Positions 49,518 to 59,827 of a stretch of 64,000 nt of DNA are shown here, piece after piece (position 1 is the stretch's first letter; every line of letters starts with the position of its first letter). This DNA comes from a virus. The position numbers and the translations under genes were made by a program. The stretch is from positions 1 through 64,000 of IMG/VR virus record IMGVR_UViG_3300033146_000946; one strand, written 5' to 3'. The notes under the pieces were generated by a model, which saw nothing but the letters and a program-made list of their open reading frames with translations, made no database searches and had not been told where the DNA came from.

Positions 49518-52500
49518 ATGGCATATATAAACGCTAAAAATGTAGAACGAGTATATCATCCAAGTCAATTAACAACATTATTATATAGTATGATTGATAC
49601 CCTTAAAACAGATATTAAATCTAGTTTTAAGATTCCAGGTACCGTATCTACTCGTCATAAATATGATACCGTTTTATCATATGGTAAATATACATCATCC
49701 TTAGAAAAAGTAAAATATAAAGTATCATTTTTACCAGGACATTTAAATTTAAATACATCTAAAGTATCATTTTTACCAGGACATTTAAATTTAAATACAT
49801 CTAAAGCACACACATACGCTTTAGATGTTATCAGTAAATTATATACTGACACATTTAAATTAAAAGTAAGTGATTTCGTATATCAAAATAATCCAGATGT
49901 TGGAACTTTATTAGAATCAAAAGGACGTGGTTTACAACCAGGAGATATTTTATTAGCTAGAGCTTATAGTTCTACTAATAATTCAGAATATATAGATTAT
50001 TTAACAATAGTAATAGAAGCAAATGATGGAAATTTAGTTACTTTTCCAGAATTATATAAAAATAATGCTGATTTATTTAATATTAAATTTATTAGACAAT
50101 ATACTATTACAAAACCAAGTAAAGAATTAGCTACATTAGCTGGAAATACAGGTCATTTATTTTATCAATATAAAAATACATCTAAATTATCCGCTGAAAT
50201 TATTAAATCTACTAGATTAAATGTTGATGGTTATTTACAAATTGGTGATTTAAAATTCTTAGTAGCACCACAACAATTATCTTTTAGTACACAAAATGGT
50301 TATCAATATTTTCCTACTATAAGAACCAATGGTAATCCGAATATTCCAACTGCTCAAGAAGCAAAACAAGTTAATATAACTTTAATATTTCCAAATGTTG
50401 ATTCAATTAATAATCAATTATTACCATTATTTGCTATGTTTAAACGAACACCATTTGTTAATGTTTATAATAAAGATATAAGTATGTTTTTTAGTGAATT
50501 AAAAGATGAAGAGGATTTTGTATCTTTTGCATTAGAAGATTTATATATACAAACAATTAAAGGATTTCCAAATACTCTACAAGCTAATATTACAATATTA
50601 CCATTTCAAAAAGAATCTTTTGGTTCTGCTTTTAAAGCTTTAAAAACATTTGATGATGTAAAATATAAACAAGTTGTTGAAGATTTTAGAACAAGTAGAA
50701 TAGATAATATAGTTGAAAATATTCAAAATAGATTAAATGATAATAAAGAAATTTATGCAACTAATATTTTTAGAAAAGTAAAAGGACCATATTCAAAATA
50801 TGGTTTTAGATTAACTAGTGATTTCACATTAAGTGAACCATTTAGAGCATATTATCAAGGCCTATTAGCATATCGAACTGTAGTAGAAGATGAATTAGGA
50901 AATATTGTTAAGAAATCTAATAGAGAACCTATATATATTGAAGCATTTAGACCAAAAAAAGCAGCCAATCTAATACATAAATATGTAGCTGAACATAATC
51001 AAAATAGACCTATTGTAATGAATTATAGTTATATTGATGAATCAGTTCGAGAATTTAGAAAAAAGATGAATGATCAACAACAAGAAGCTAGACGTAAAGT
51101 AGCTAAACAAACTAGAAGTGCTAGAGAAATGTTTGAAGCAATTGGTGACACATCATTTAATGAATCTTTAAATACAGTAATTCATACTAGACAAGATTTT
51201 TTTGATTCTATATTAGCTACTTATCAATTTTCATCTTTTGATAATTTCTTTTCAAGAGTATTAGTACAATATGGAGTTGAAGTTCATTCTGATAATGATA
51301 TTGAAAAGATATCTGGTTATCTGGATTTATTATTTAAATATTTAAAATTTGGAGTAAAAGTTGATAATGTATCTTGGAATGATTTAGAAGGTGGATTTAA
51401 TTTAGTATTTGGAAATGCTTTTAAATTAGTTAAAAGTAAATATTCATTTAAAGGTGAAGCTAGGGATCAAATAGATTTATTAACAGGATTTACTTTAATT
51501 GATACTAAAACTAATAAAGAAGTATCTACTAAAGAATTTACAAATAATTTATTAACAAAAATTCAAAAATTATATGTTAATATTAAAGATGAAAAAACTA
51601 AATCTGTTATTGCTGCATTTTGGGATAGTATATTTAATACTATTTCTAGTGGTGGAGATGTCGTAGATTTAAATACCTTTATGTTTAAAAATTTAGATGG
51701 AATATTAAGATCAAGTATTACAATAGATAATGTTAATGATATAATAGAAGGTTGGTCTATTTCATATTCTAATAAACTTATACCAATGCAATTATTAGGA
51801 TTTAAATATCCATTTTATCAACATATTGGATCAAATAATATTAATGTTCAATTATCTATTACTTCTTTACAAAATGGACGTAAAGTTGGATTAAAAGATG
51901 AATTTTCAATATTAAATGATAGATTACAACGAACAGCTAAAATAATATTAATGAATATGCCAGAATTATTAAAATTGTATAATTATACAGTATCATTAGA
52001 CACAGTACCACTTGGTAATATTTTTTCTATTTTTGGTTTAAAACAATTAGTATTTAATAATTCTAATGTTAGTAATATTCCAGGTAAACCAAACGCTTGG
52101 GCTATTACTGTTAATTTTACTCAAGATTTATTAACAATACGAGAATATCAATCAATTGATCAAGTGCCTAATACTTTTGGATTTGCTCCTGAAATTGCAA
52201 ATAAATTAATACGATCTAGAATTATAACTGAAGATAATGATCCTAGTGGTTATGCAAAAGGTGATGTTGTAGTTTATGATTTACAATTAAAAAAGACCCT
52301 GAAAGATAGTGATATAGATTCTGTAGATCCTTCTAAATTTGATCAATCGATTTTATCAGTTCTAATGCCAAAAGAAGATTATACAAAATCAGCTGTATCA
52401 GCTGCTGTAGAAGCACAAGATAAAATTGATAAAAAACGATTAGGACCTATTCAACATGGAGATGAAACAACATATATATCAGAAATAAATAATTTATTTA

Positions 52501-55500
52501 TATACTACTTTGCCTTATTAAAACAAAAAACATTAGCTAAAAAAAATGATATAGATTTATTTAAAGATGATGTAATAAAAGTAACACAAAGTGATGGTAC
52601 TGTTGTAGAACAAAAATTTAATTTTAAAAGTAATGATCAAATTTTAGAAGCATTTGAATTAGTTCCTAATAAAATTGAATCAAAAAAATTAAAAAAAGTT
52701 TTTGATAATAGTGATTTTTTTAGAGATTCATATAAAGGTCTATTAGTTGAAATAGATACATTATATGAGACCAGTGCTGGTATAATGTTAAAAGCATATG
52801 AAGATATTGAAGTAGATCCTCATATTTTTATTGCTGAAGCAATGATGTCTGTTGGTTTTTTTGGGGTAGTAGGTGCTGCATTATTAGGATCATTAGCAGT
52901 TATGACTGGTGGTGTAGCTTTATTAGCTGGTGGTATGGTTATAGGAATGGTTGGTATTACATTAGATCAAAATAAAAAAGAATCAATAAAAGCTACTATT
53001 AGAAAACACCATTCTTTATTAAAAAATATTTTAGATAATATAACATCAAAATATATTAGAGATATATCTAGAATAATTTTACGAGATCCACCAATAATTA
53101 AAGCTTTATATAGTGAAGAATTATATACTGATGTTATGACTATAATCAGAACTGCAGGTATAAATTGTTATAAAGATTTTGATATTAGATTAGATTCATT
53201 AAATGTTTTAAATGGTGAAACATTACAATTTAGTCCAGAATTTTATCTATTTAATAAATATGATCTTAATACTAAAAAAGATGAATTTATTAAAGATCAA
53301 TTGAAAAATAAAATATCTGCAGCTGAAATACAAAGTAATATGATTTTGAAAGAAACAACCGAAGTATTAGATATGTTAAGAAATATTAATGATGAAGTAT
53401 TTAAAGATGATGCTACATTTTTTACTCAAATTAAAACTGATTTAAATTATATAAAAAATAATTCTACATCAAGTGATCCTAATAGTTATGAAATGGATTA
53501 TGATGAATTATTTAAAAAAATAAAAAATGTTTATGGTAAAATTATAGAAGAATATTCAGGTGTATCTAAATATAAAATGATTAATGGTAAAAAAGTTGTA
53601 ACGTCAACTACTAATGGTATTGATATAGATTTATTAAAATTTAATTTGTTAAATACCGCTCGAATGAAACGAGCAATTGAATTAAAATTAATACAAAATA
53701 CTATTAATGATTCATTAAATGCAGATAATCCAGATGATAAGACAACAGATAAATCTAATAAGAAAAATACTTTAGACGCTTTAACTGAAATGGGTATAGC
53801 ATTAGAATCTATGGATAAATATAAAAATTATATTAAAAAATATTTTGAACAATATGTATCTACTGTTGAAATACAATGGAATCCAGATTTATATAAAGGT
53901 GAACTACAAAGTGAATCTTTTAAAACTGCAAAAGAATTAAAAAAAGAAAAAGAAAAAAGAATAAAAGAAGATAAAGAAAAATTATATAATCCAGATGCTA
54001 AACATGGCTCTATTACTAATTTTGAAATTAGTATTTATACTAGATTATATCAATTATATCTTTTAGATTCAGCAATTAAAGATGCAGTTGCTAATGAAAA
54101 AATACCATCTGATAAATATGATTTGTCAGATATTCCAGAATTACAATTACTCAAATGGTATGGTTTTAGATCAGCAGAACAATCAGTTAAAGATATAGAA
54201 TTCCTAGAAAAACTATATCATAGTGATCTTTCACAACAAGCAAAAGGTATGAGAAAATTATTTCCTACTCAAAAAATTTATTTAGTTGAAGAAGATAGAC
54301 ATACATTTAAAAATTTAGATGATTATTATTCTTATGATGCTATTCAATCGATTGATATAGTTTCTAATAAATATTCTGCTGGTAAAACTGCTGTATTGAG
54401 ATTAGGAAATATATATAATAATATAACTGATAAAATAAGTTTGATGACAGAGCGATTAACAATAGAAGAACGTAGTCAATTAAATACAGATAATGTGTTT
54501 ATGGGAACGTTAGATGTTAAACCTGGTACTAAAATTATTATTAAACAAGGTTACGATGCTAATGATAAATTTTTACCTGTTGTATTTATTGGTAAAATAG
54601 TAGATATGAGACCAGGTCCTGTAACAGAAATTATAGCACAAAGTTATGGTACACAATTAAATCATTATATTGAAAAATTAAATTTTGGATTTAAATCTTC
54701 AGCAAATGAACATGGGGATGTAGCTATAACTTTATTAGATCAAATGTTTGGATCTGATGGTCTAGGTAAGATAGATCCTATGAATATAAGAAGAAATTAT
54801 TTTACAGGAAAAAATTTATCAAAAATGAGAGAAAATTCATTTTCTAAGTTTTTAATATCTAATATTTTATCAAGAGTAAATATAGGATTATTTGCAAATG
54901 ATAATCCTCGCGATGATAATATCTTTTTACCAATGAGAATATTAGATTCTATTATGGATCATGTAACATTTGACTGGAGAATATATCAACAAACTATATG
55001 GCAAGCATTACAAGAATTAGCTCTATATCATAAAAATACTTTTCCAATGGTAAAATTATATAATTATGATGGTTTATCTAATTTAGATGAAATACGTGAA
55101 ACTGTTATTATAGGTAATAAAGCTGGATATTATAAATATACTGATGCATTTGGTTTGAGTTCTATAAATTATGCTGCTATTAAAAATGCTCTTGAAGAAT
55201 GGAATGATATTAAAGATGATGTTGTAGATGTATTAAAAACTATTACAAATTTTAGAGCAGTTAATGATACATTAGTAAAATTTTATGCTCATATAGCATT
55301 TCCAATGACTAATTATAAAGGTTCAAAAGTTAAATTTAAAACATTAGTTGATTCTAATTATATTAAAACATTTGATGTACCTGGTGATAATAAAAATGAT
55401 CCACAACATGTTGGAATAGAACATACAACTAAATCTAAAAAATTATCAAAAATATTAAATAATAAATATTTAATATTAATGTTAGTTAAAAAATATTTTG

Positions 55501-57197
55501 TTAAAAGTTTAAATACTTCAGCACAAGGATCATTTCAAAAATTAATGGCTGATTTATTTAATGAAAAAACTAATGGTTTAATAGATAGCAATATTCTTAA
55601 AGGTTTAAAATTTTTAATGCAAGTATATATGATAGAAAAATCTTATTCTAATGCTAATATTATTGGTGTATATACTAGAACTATACGTGGTAAATACAAT
55701 CTTGAATCATATAAAGTTTATGATAAACCATTTTTATTATTTTTACATGCTTTATCTTTATTAGTATCTGAAGGTAATAAGGTTCAAAAAGATGATCCAA
55801 AACGATTTGAATTTTTATCTGAAGAATTAAAAATAGAAGATTATATGGATTTAAGAGAATTAATATTAGATAATACTGACGAAAGTTTAACAACTAATTT
55901 ACAATATAAACCTATTCAAACACATCATTTTATTACTGATAATAATGATATATTATCTAATAATATAACTATCAATCAGAATTTTAATAATGCTGTTAAA
56001 TTATATTATACTCGAGAACCTGTTTATTCATTAGATAATATTAGTAATGAAGATGATATTATTCCAATGGTAGTTAAAGCATTTGGTGATACTAAAGATG
56101 GTGATACTAGAGTACTTGAATCATTTCAAAAAAATATTGATCCAAATTATTATGAAATTTCAAATGATTTATTAGATATATTTGGAAATTGGAATGGTGT
56201 TACTAAAATTAATACAGACGATAATTCTTTAACTGCATTTAATACTTCTAATTACGATTTTAATAATCCAAAATGGAGTAAATTACCAGCATTTTATAAA
56301 GTAGCAATAGGTTTATTACAACGTGAAATAGAACAAATGTATCGTGGAACATTACAAATAGTAGGTTATCCTTATATTGAACCTTTTGATATTATACATT
56401 TAGAAGATAATATGAATAATATGATAGGTACTATTGAAGTAGAAGAAGTTATTCACACATTTAATCCACAACAAGGTTTTATAACTACTATTACTCCTAA
56501 TTTAATAACATATGATAGAGATCCTATTCGAATGGCTGAATTAAATATGATGAAAGATGTATTAAGTATGGGAGATGATTTTAGATCTTACGCTCAAAAA
56601 CAATCTGTTTTTAATTTAGTAAAAGATGTTGTAGCTACAGGATTTTTTGCGGCTCAAACTTCAGCAGGTATAGCAACTGCTGAAACTGGAATAGGATTAG
56701 CATGGGCAGGTACATTTGGTTTACTAACTCTTAGTAGTGCAAAAGCAACATTTACCGATATAAAAAATTTAGTAGTTGGTAATAGAAATAAATATACATC
56801 ATTTTTATATGATCATTTTGCTAATCTTTTTGGAAGAGATTGTATCAATTTTACAGCATTAACCTATCATGGTGTACCATTTATGGGTGGCTTTGGTAAT
56901 ATAGATTATACAAATATAAATACTATTATTAACCATCAATCGGTAGAAGGTAATTTTACTAGAAGAATGGCAAATGCAACAGATACGCAATATCTTTGGA
57001 TGGCTTCTGGTGGAGATTTAAATAATATAAGTAAATTTACAGCGTTTGTAATGGGTGAAGGTGCTAATGGTTCTAATCATTGGTATGTTAGAGGTGCAGC
57101 TTGGTGGATGAAAGGTGTATTTATACTTAATGATTGGAGTACTGATGGTAAAATGAAGTGGTCACTTGGTGATTGGGTAGAACATCAAGCTAAATAA
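49518..57197 (+). CDS. giant baseplate hub protein
   Basis: The product has 2559 residues. Residues about 230-370 (GYLQIGDLKFLVAPQQLSFS ... VNITLIFPNVDSI) look like a baseplate domain with strand-rich layout. A hydrophobic, probably membrane-active segment lies at about 1105-1150 (FFGVVGAALLGSLAVMTGG). From about 1587 a hub (gp27 / late-control-D-like) region is recognisable: IDIVSNKYSAGKTAVLRLGN, VKPGTKIIIKQGYDANDKFL, VVFIGKIVDMRPGPVTEIIA and QSYGTQLNHYIEKL; it closes at about 2276 with GYPYIEPFDIIHLEDNMNNM. The C-terminal 130 residues are aromatic and Asn/Trp-rich. The protein therefore fuses a hub with large extra domains. An exact 42-base duplication lies near the 5' end. Spike, wedge and J genes follow. 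Confidence 0.78.
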   Translation: MAYINAKNVERVYHPSQLTTLLYSMIDTLKTDIKSSFKIPGTVSTRHKYDTVLSYGKYTSSLEKVKYKVSFLPGHLNLNTSKVSFLPGHLNLNTSKAHTYALDVISKLYTDTFKLKVSDFVYQNNPDVGTLLESKGRGLQPGDILLARAYSSTNNSEYIDYLTIVIEANDGNLVTFPELYKNNADLFNIKFIRQYTITKPSKELATLAGNTGHLFYQYKNTSKLSAEIIKSTRLNVDGYLQIGDLKFLVAPQQLSFSTQNGYQYFPTIRTNGNPNIPTAQEAKQVNITLIFPNVDSINNQLLPLFAMFKRTPFVNVYNKDISMFFSELKDEEDFVSFALEDLYIQTIKGFPNTLQANITILPFQKESFGSAFKALKTFDDVKYKQVVEDFRTSRIDNIVENIQNRLNDNKEIYATNIFRKVKGPYSKYGFRLTSDFTLSEPFRAYYQGLLAYRTVVEDELGNIVKKSNREPIYIEAFRPKKAANLIHKYVAEHNQNRPIVMNYSYIDESVREFRKKMNDQQQEARRKVAKQTRSAREMFEAIGDTSFNESLNTVIHTRQDFFDSILATYQFSSFDNFFSRVLVQYGVEVHSDNDIEKISGYLDLLFKYLKFGVKVDNVSWNDLEGGFNLVFGNAFKLVKSKYSFKGEARDQIDLLTGFTLIDTKTNKEVSTKEFTNNLLTKIQKLYVNIKDEKTKSVIAAFWDSIFNTISSGGDVVDLNTFMFKNLDGILRSSITIDNVNDIIEGWSISYSNKLIPMQLLGFKYPFYQHIGSNNINVQLSITSLQNGRKVGLKDEFSILNDRLQRTAKIILMNMPELLKLYNYTVSLDTVPLGNIFSIFGLKQLVFNNSNVSNIPGKPNAWAITVNFTQDLLTIREYQSIDQVPNTFGFAPEIANKLIRSRIITEDNDPSGYAKGDVVVYDLQLKKTLKDSDIDSVDPSKFDQSILSVLMPKEDYTKSAVSAAVEAQDKIDKKRLGPIQHGDETTYISEINNLFIYYFALLKQKTLAKKNDIDLFKDDVIKVTQSDGTVVEQKFNFKSNDQILEAFELVPNKIESKKLKKVFDNSDFFRDSYKGLLVEIDTLYETSAGIMLKAYEDIEVDPHIFIAEAMMSVGFFGVVGAALLGSLAVMTGGVALLAGGMVIGMVGITLDQNKKESIKATIRKHHSLLKNILDNITSKYIRDISRIILRDPPIIKALYSEELYTDVMTIIRTAGINCYKDFDIRLDSLNVLNGETLQFSPEFYLFNKYDLNTKKDEFIKDQLKNKISAAEIQSNMILKETTEVLDMLRNINDEVFKDDATFFTQIKTDLNYIKNNSTSSDPNSYEMDYDELFKKIKNVYGKIIEEYSGVSKYKMINGKKVVTSTTNGIDIDLLKFNLLNTARMKRAIELKLIQNTINDSLNADNPDDKTTDKSNKKNTLDALTEMGIALESMDKYKNYIKKYFEQYVSTVEIQWNPDLYKGELQSESFKTAKELKKEKEKRIKEDKEKLYNPDAKHGSITNFEISIYTRLYQLYLLDSAIKDAVANEKIPSDKYDLSDIPELQLLKWYGFRSAEQSVKDIEFLEKLYHSDLSQQAKGMRKLFPTQKIYLVEEDRHTFKNLDDYYSYDAIQSIDIVSNKYSAGKTAVLRLGNIYNNITDKISLMTERLTIEERSQLNTDNVFMGTLDVKPGTKIIIKQGYDANDKFLPVVFIGKIVDMRPGPVTEIIAQSYGTQLNHYIEKLNFGFKSSANEHGDVAITLLDQMFGSDGLGKIDPMNIRRNYFTGKNLSKMRENSFSKFLISNILSRVNIGLFANDNPRDDNIFLPMRILDSIMDHVTFDWRIYQQTIWQALQELALYHKNTFPMVKLYNYDGLSNLDEIRETVIIGNKAGYYKYTDAFGLSSINYAAIKNALEEWNDIKDDVVDVLKTITNFRAVNDTLVKFYAHIAFPMTNYKGSKVKFKTLVDSNYIKTFDVPGDNKNDPQHVGIEHTTKSKKLSKILNNKYLILMLVKKYFVKSLNTSAQGSFQKLMADLFNEKTNGLIDSNILKGLKFLMQVYMIEKSYSNANIIGVYTRTIRGKYNLESYKVYDKPFLLFLHALSLLVSEGNKVQKDDPKRFEFLSEELKIEDYMDLRELILDNTDESLTTNLQYKPIQTHHFITDNNDILSNNITINQNFNNAVKLYYTREPVYSLDNISNEDDIIPMVVKAFGDTKDGDTRVLESFQKNIDPNYYEISNDLLDIFGNWNGVTKINTDDNSLTAFNTSNYDFNNPKWSKLPAFYKVAIGLLQREIEQMYRGTLQIVGYPYIEPFDIIHLEDNMNNMIGTIEVEEVIHTFNPQQGFITTITPNLITYDRDPIRMAELNMMKDVLSMGDDFRSYAQKQSVFNLVKDVVATGFFAAQTSAGIATAETGIGLAWAGTFGLLTLSSAKATFTDIKNLVVGNRNKYTSFLYDHFANLFGRDCINFTALTYHGVPFMGGFGNIDYTNINTIINHQSVEGNFTRRMANATDTQYLWMASGGDLNNISKFTAFVMGEGANGSNHWYVRGAAWWMKGVFILNDWSTDGKMKWSLGDWVEHQAK
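49719..49802 (+). repeat. perfect 42-base tandem duplication
   Basis: The unit AAAGTATCATTTTTACCAGG... (42 bases) is present twice without mismatch (49719-49760 and 49761-49802), adding the in-frame 14-residue unit KVSFLPGHLNLNTS twice. No synonymous differences have built up, so the event is recent, or the copy is an assembly artefact. Confidence 0.95.
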
Positions 57198-57211
57198 ATA
57201 GGAGAATTTAA

Positions 57212-58030
57212 ATGGAATATAAAGATACAAATAGAAGTACAAAAATGATAATAGCAGAAATTGCTGATGAAAATTATTTTAATAATTTTCAGAATATTAT
57301 TAGAATTAAAATAAAAGAAACACATGGAACTAATCCAATATATAAATATTATGATTTTCCATTATTATATAATGGAGAATATCCTAATCCTATATTGCAT
57401 AAAGTTTTAATATTCACATATGATACTATTTTAGATAAAATGTCAGAAGGTATGTTACAAAGTGATGAATTATTAAAATATCCTCCTGGATATAGAAATG
57501 AAGATGGATTATTATCTAATATTTCTAATGGATATTGTGTATTACTTAATCAACGTATAAAAAATAATGTAACTGCTACAGCTATAGGTGATGCTGATGG
57601 TTTTAATTCAGATGCTAAATTGGCATCTAATAAAGATGAAATACGTTATTCATTTTCACCTTCATTAAATTATGACTATACTACTACTGAGAACGAATAT
57701 AATGGAAATAAAAATTATGATAATATTGGAATATTTATAACAGATAATAGTGTTAAAATAAAATCAAGAGGTGGAGAGATAGTAGTTGGACCTGATGGAA
57801 TATCGTTAAGAGGACAAAAATCAGAAACACATCAAATTGATTTAGCTGGTTTAATAATGAAAAATCCATTAGCACAAATATTTCCAGAAACATTATTAAC
57901 TTTTCCATTATCTATAAAGAATATTCCTAATTTAAATCAATATATAGAAATTGGAAATTCGGTAAAACGAATAGCTGCTTATGCACAAGCTGCAGGAAAA
58001 GTTGTTACTATTATAAAAAACGTGGTGTAA
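57212..58030 (+). CDS. baseplate spike-like protein
   Basis: The product has 272 residues; ATG 57212 follows TAGGAG. The last third has the short beta-strand pattern of central spikes and membrane-piercing needles: NIGIFITDNSVKIKSRGGEI, then VVGPDGISLRG, followed by a hydrophobic C-terminal segment. The N-terminal part (IIRIKIKETHGTNPIYKYYD, YPNPILHKVLIFTYD) resembles an OB-fold or adaptor joining to the hub. It follows the hub gene and precedes the gp25-like wedge, the standard position of the spike gene. No metal-binding His-x-His tip is seen. Confidence 0.7.
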   Translation: MEYKDTNRSTKMIIAEIADENYFNNFQNIIRIKIKETHGTNPIYKYYDFPLLYNGEYPNPILHKVLIFTYDTILDKMSEGMLQSDELLKYPPGYRNEDGLLSNISNGYCVLLNQRIKNNVTATAIGDADGFNSDAKLASNKDEIRYSFSPSLNYDYTTTENEYNGNKNYDNIGIFITDNSVKIKSRGGEIVVGPDGISLRGQKSETHQIDLAGLIMKNPLAQIFPETLLTFPLSIKNIPNLNQYIEIGNSVKRIAAYAQAAGKVVTIIKNVV

Positions 58031-58032
58031 TT

Positions 58033-58536
58033 ATGTATACAGATATATTATTTTCGTATGATACAGATATAGATTTTGCAAATGAAGATATCATGATAGT
58101 ATCTGATATCGAAATGATTAAACGACAAATCTTTAAATTATTAATAACAGATAAAAATGATTGGAAATTTGAACCAAATACTGGTGCTACTCCTAATAGA
58201 TTTATAGGTGAACAAAATACGAGAGAAACTGCACAATTATTAAAACAATATATGGAAACAAATATTAATAATCTTATGCATTATGGTTTTGTTGATATAA
58301 AAATAATACCACTTAATTATGAAAGTGTTAAGATATATATAGATGTTTATTTAGATGATATGTCAAAAGCGACTATGCCATTCACATTAGATTTTGTTAA
58401 TGGATTAATATATACTCAATTTGATAATATGGTTGATACCTTAGTGTCAAATAAAAATATAAAAATAAATAGCGTCGATGATATACCTACTCCAAATATA
58501 TATAAAGATAGACTAAGGTTACAATCTTTAAGATAA
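58033..58536 (+). CDS. gp25-like baseplate wedge protein
   Basis: Triggers and seeds sheath assembly at the baseplate (T4 gp25 / P2 gpW family). The product has 167 residues. It shows the family layout: an N-terminal strand-turn (ILFSYDTDIDFANEDIMIVS), a helix (DIEMIKRQIFKLLITDKND), the W-x-F-x-P motif (WKFEPNTGATPNRFIGEQN), another helix (RETAQLLKQYMETNINN) and a final strand pair (VDIKIIPLNYESVKIYIDVY). The EPR-like core is replaced by EPN. Slightly longer than gp25 (132). The start is 3 bases after the preceding stop. Confidence 0.87.
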   Translation: MYTDILFSYDTDIDFANEDIMIVSDIEMIKRQIFKLLITDKNDWKFEPNTGATPNRFIGEQNTRETAQLLKQYMETNINNLMHYGFVDIKIIPLNYESVKIYIDVYLDDMSKATMPFTLDFVNGLIYTQFDNMVDTLVSNKNIKINSVDDIPTPNIYKDRLRLQSLR

Positions 58537-58553
58537 AATAAAAGGATAATTAT

Positions 58554-59816
58554 ATGCCAATAAGAAGATCATATTCTGATATAAAAAGTGATGCTAAAAC
58601 CAGAATACAATATAATACACCAATTAATGAGTTTGGACCTACAAGTATAACTGGTGCATTTATAGATATTATTGCATCTGAAATGGATTCTATATATTCA
58701 GAAATAGAATATTTACATAGATCAATTGATCCTACTAGAAATTTTGGTAGAGAATTAGATAATTTAGGTTATATGTTAGGAGTAGATAGAAAATCTGGAA
58801 ATATCGCTATTGATGAAAGTCAAACTAATTTCTATTTTTATATTGATAAAAAAACTAATATAACATCTCCTAAAATTTTAATTGAAGCATTATATCCTAG
58901 TAATACTCATTCTAATATTATAGAACGATTATTTAAAGAAGGATATATAAATAAAATAATAGATCCAGACGAAATAATTATACCTAAAGGTGTTATTATT
59001 TCAAATAATAGTGGAACAATAAATTATATAACATTAGAAGAAACTAGATTAACTGGAAATAATAATGCATATTGTGGAGTAGCAGCACTATCGGAAGGTT
59101 CATCATCTAATGTAGAATCTAATGTATTAATTAAACACACATTAAATAATATTGGTATTTTAAATATTATTTCTAAATATATTTTATGTACTAATACTTT
59201 TCCTATTCAAACAGGAGGAGATAGTGATAGTGATGCAAATTATAAATATAGAATATCATTACAACCTCAAATTAGAAATGTTAATGAACAAACTATTAGA
59301 TCAGTGTGTTTAGATACTCCAGGAGTTAGAAATATTTATTTTACTAGAAGTTTATATGGGTATGGTACTATAGGAGTAATTTTAGAAGGAACTAGTCCAT
59401 TAATATCAGAAGGTTTAATTAATATAGTAACAAATAGATTAGAAGCTTTATCTGGTAATGATGCAGTATTTGTATCTGCACCAGAATATAAAGGTATCGA
59501 ATTATCTATATCTATCATACCAGAAATTGGAATAGATGGTAATAATTTAAATGATTTAGTTAGAGATAATATTATAACTTATATAAATAATATAAATATA
59601 GGTGGAACTATTATTTGGAATGATATAATTAAAACTATTATGGATGTTGATGGTGTTAAAGATTTTATGGTTGAATATTTTAAAATAGGTGAATATAATC
59701 CATATAAAAAATTGAATACTAAACCTATTGTGCTTAGAACTATCAACCAAAGAGCGTATGAAACTGAAAAATTTTATACAGATAAAGGTTTAATTAAAGT
59801 TTGTTCTGTTAGATAA
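58554..59816 (+). CDS. Baseplate_J-like wedge protein (T4 gp6 / P2 gpJ family)
   Basis: The product has 420 residues; ATG 58554 follows AAAGGA. Readable J-family blocks: GAFIDIIASEMDSIYSEIEY, then LHRSIDPTRNFGRELDNLGY, a beta domain in the middle, GGDSDSDANYKYRISLQPQI, TIRSVCLDTPGVRNIYFTRS and IGVILEGTSPLISEGLINIV. The DSDANYKYRI motif corresponds to the ETDEEYR-type segment that is typical of the family. Length is in the family range. Order W-like, J-like matches myoviral baseplate operons. Confidence 0.88.
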   Translation: MPIRRSYSDIKSDAKTRIQYNTPINEFGPTSITGAFIDIIASEMDSIYSEIEYLHRSIDPTRNFGRELDNLGYMLGVDRKSGNIAIDESQTNFYFYIDKKTNITSPKILIEALYPSNTHSNIIERLFKEGYINKIIDPDEIIIPKGVIISNNSGTINYITLEETRLTGNNNAYCGVAALSEGSSSNVESNVLIKHTLNNIGILNIISKYILCTNTFPIQTGGDSDSDANYKYRISLQPQIRNVNEQTIRSVCLDTPGVRNIYFTRSLYGYGTIGVILEGTSPLISEGLINIVTNRLEALSGNDAVFVSAPEYKGIELSISIIPEIGIDGNNLNDLVRDNIITYINNINIGGTIIWNDIIKTIMDVDGVKDFMVEYFKIGEYNPYKKLNTKPIVLRTINQRAYETEKFYTDKGLIKVCSVR

Positions 59817-59827
59817 AAGGTTAATTT

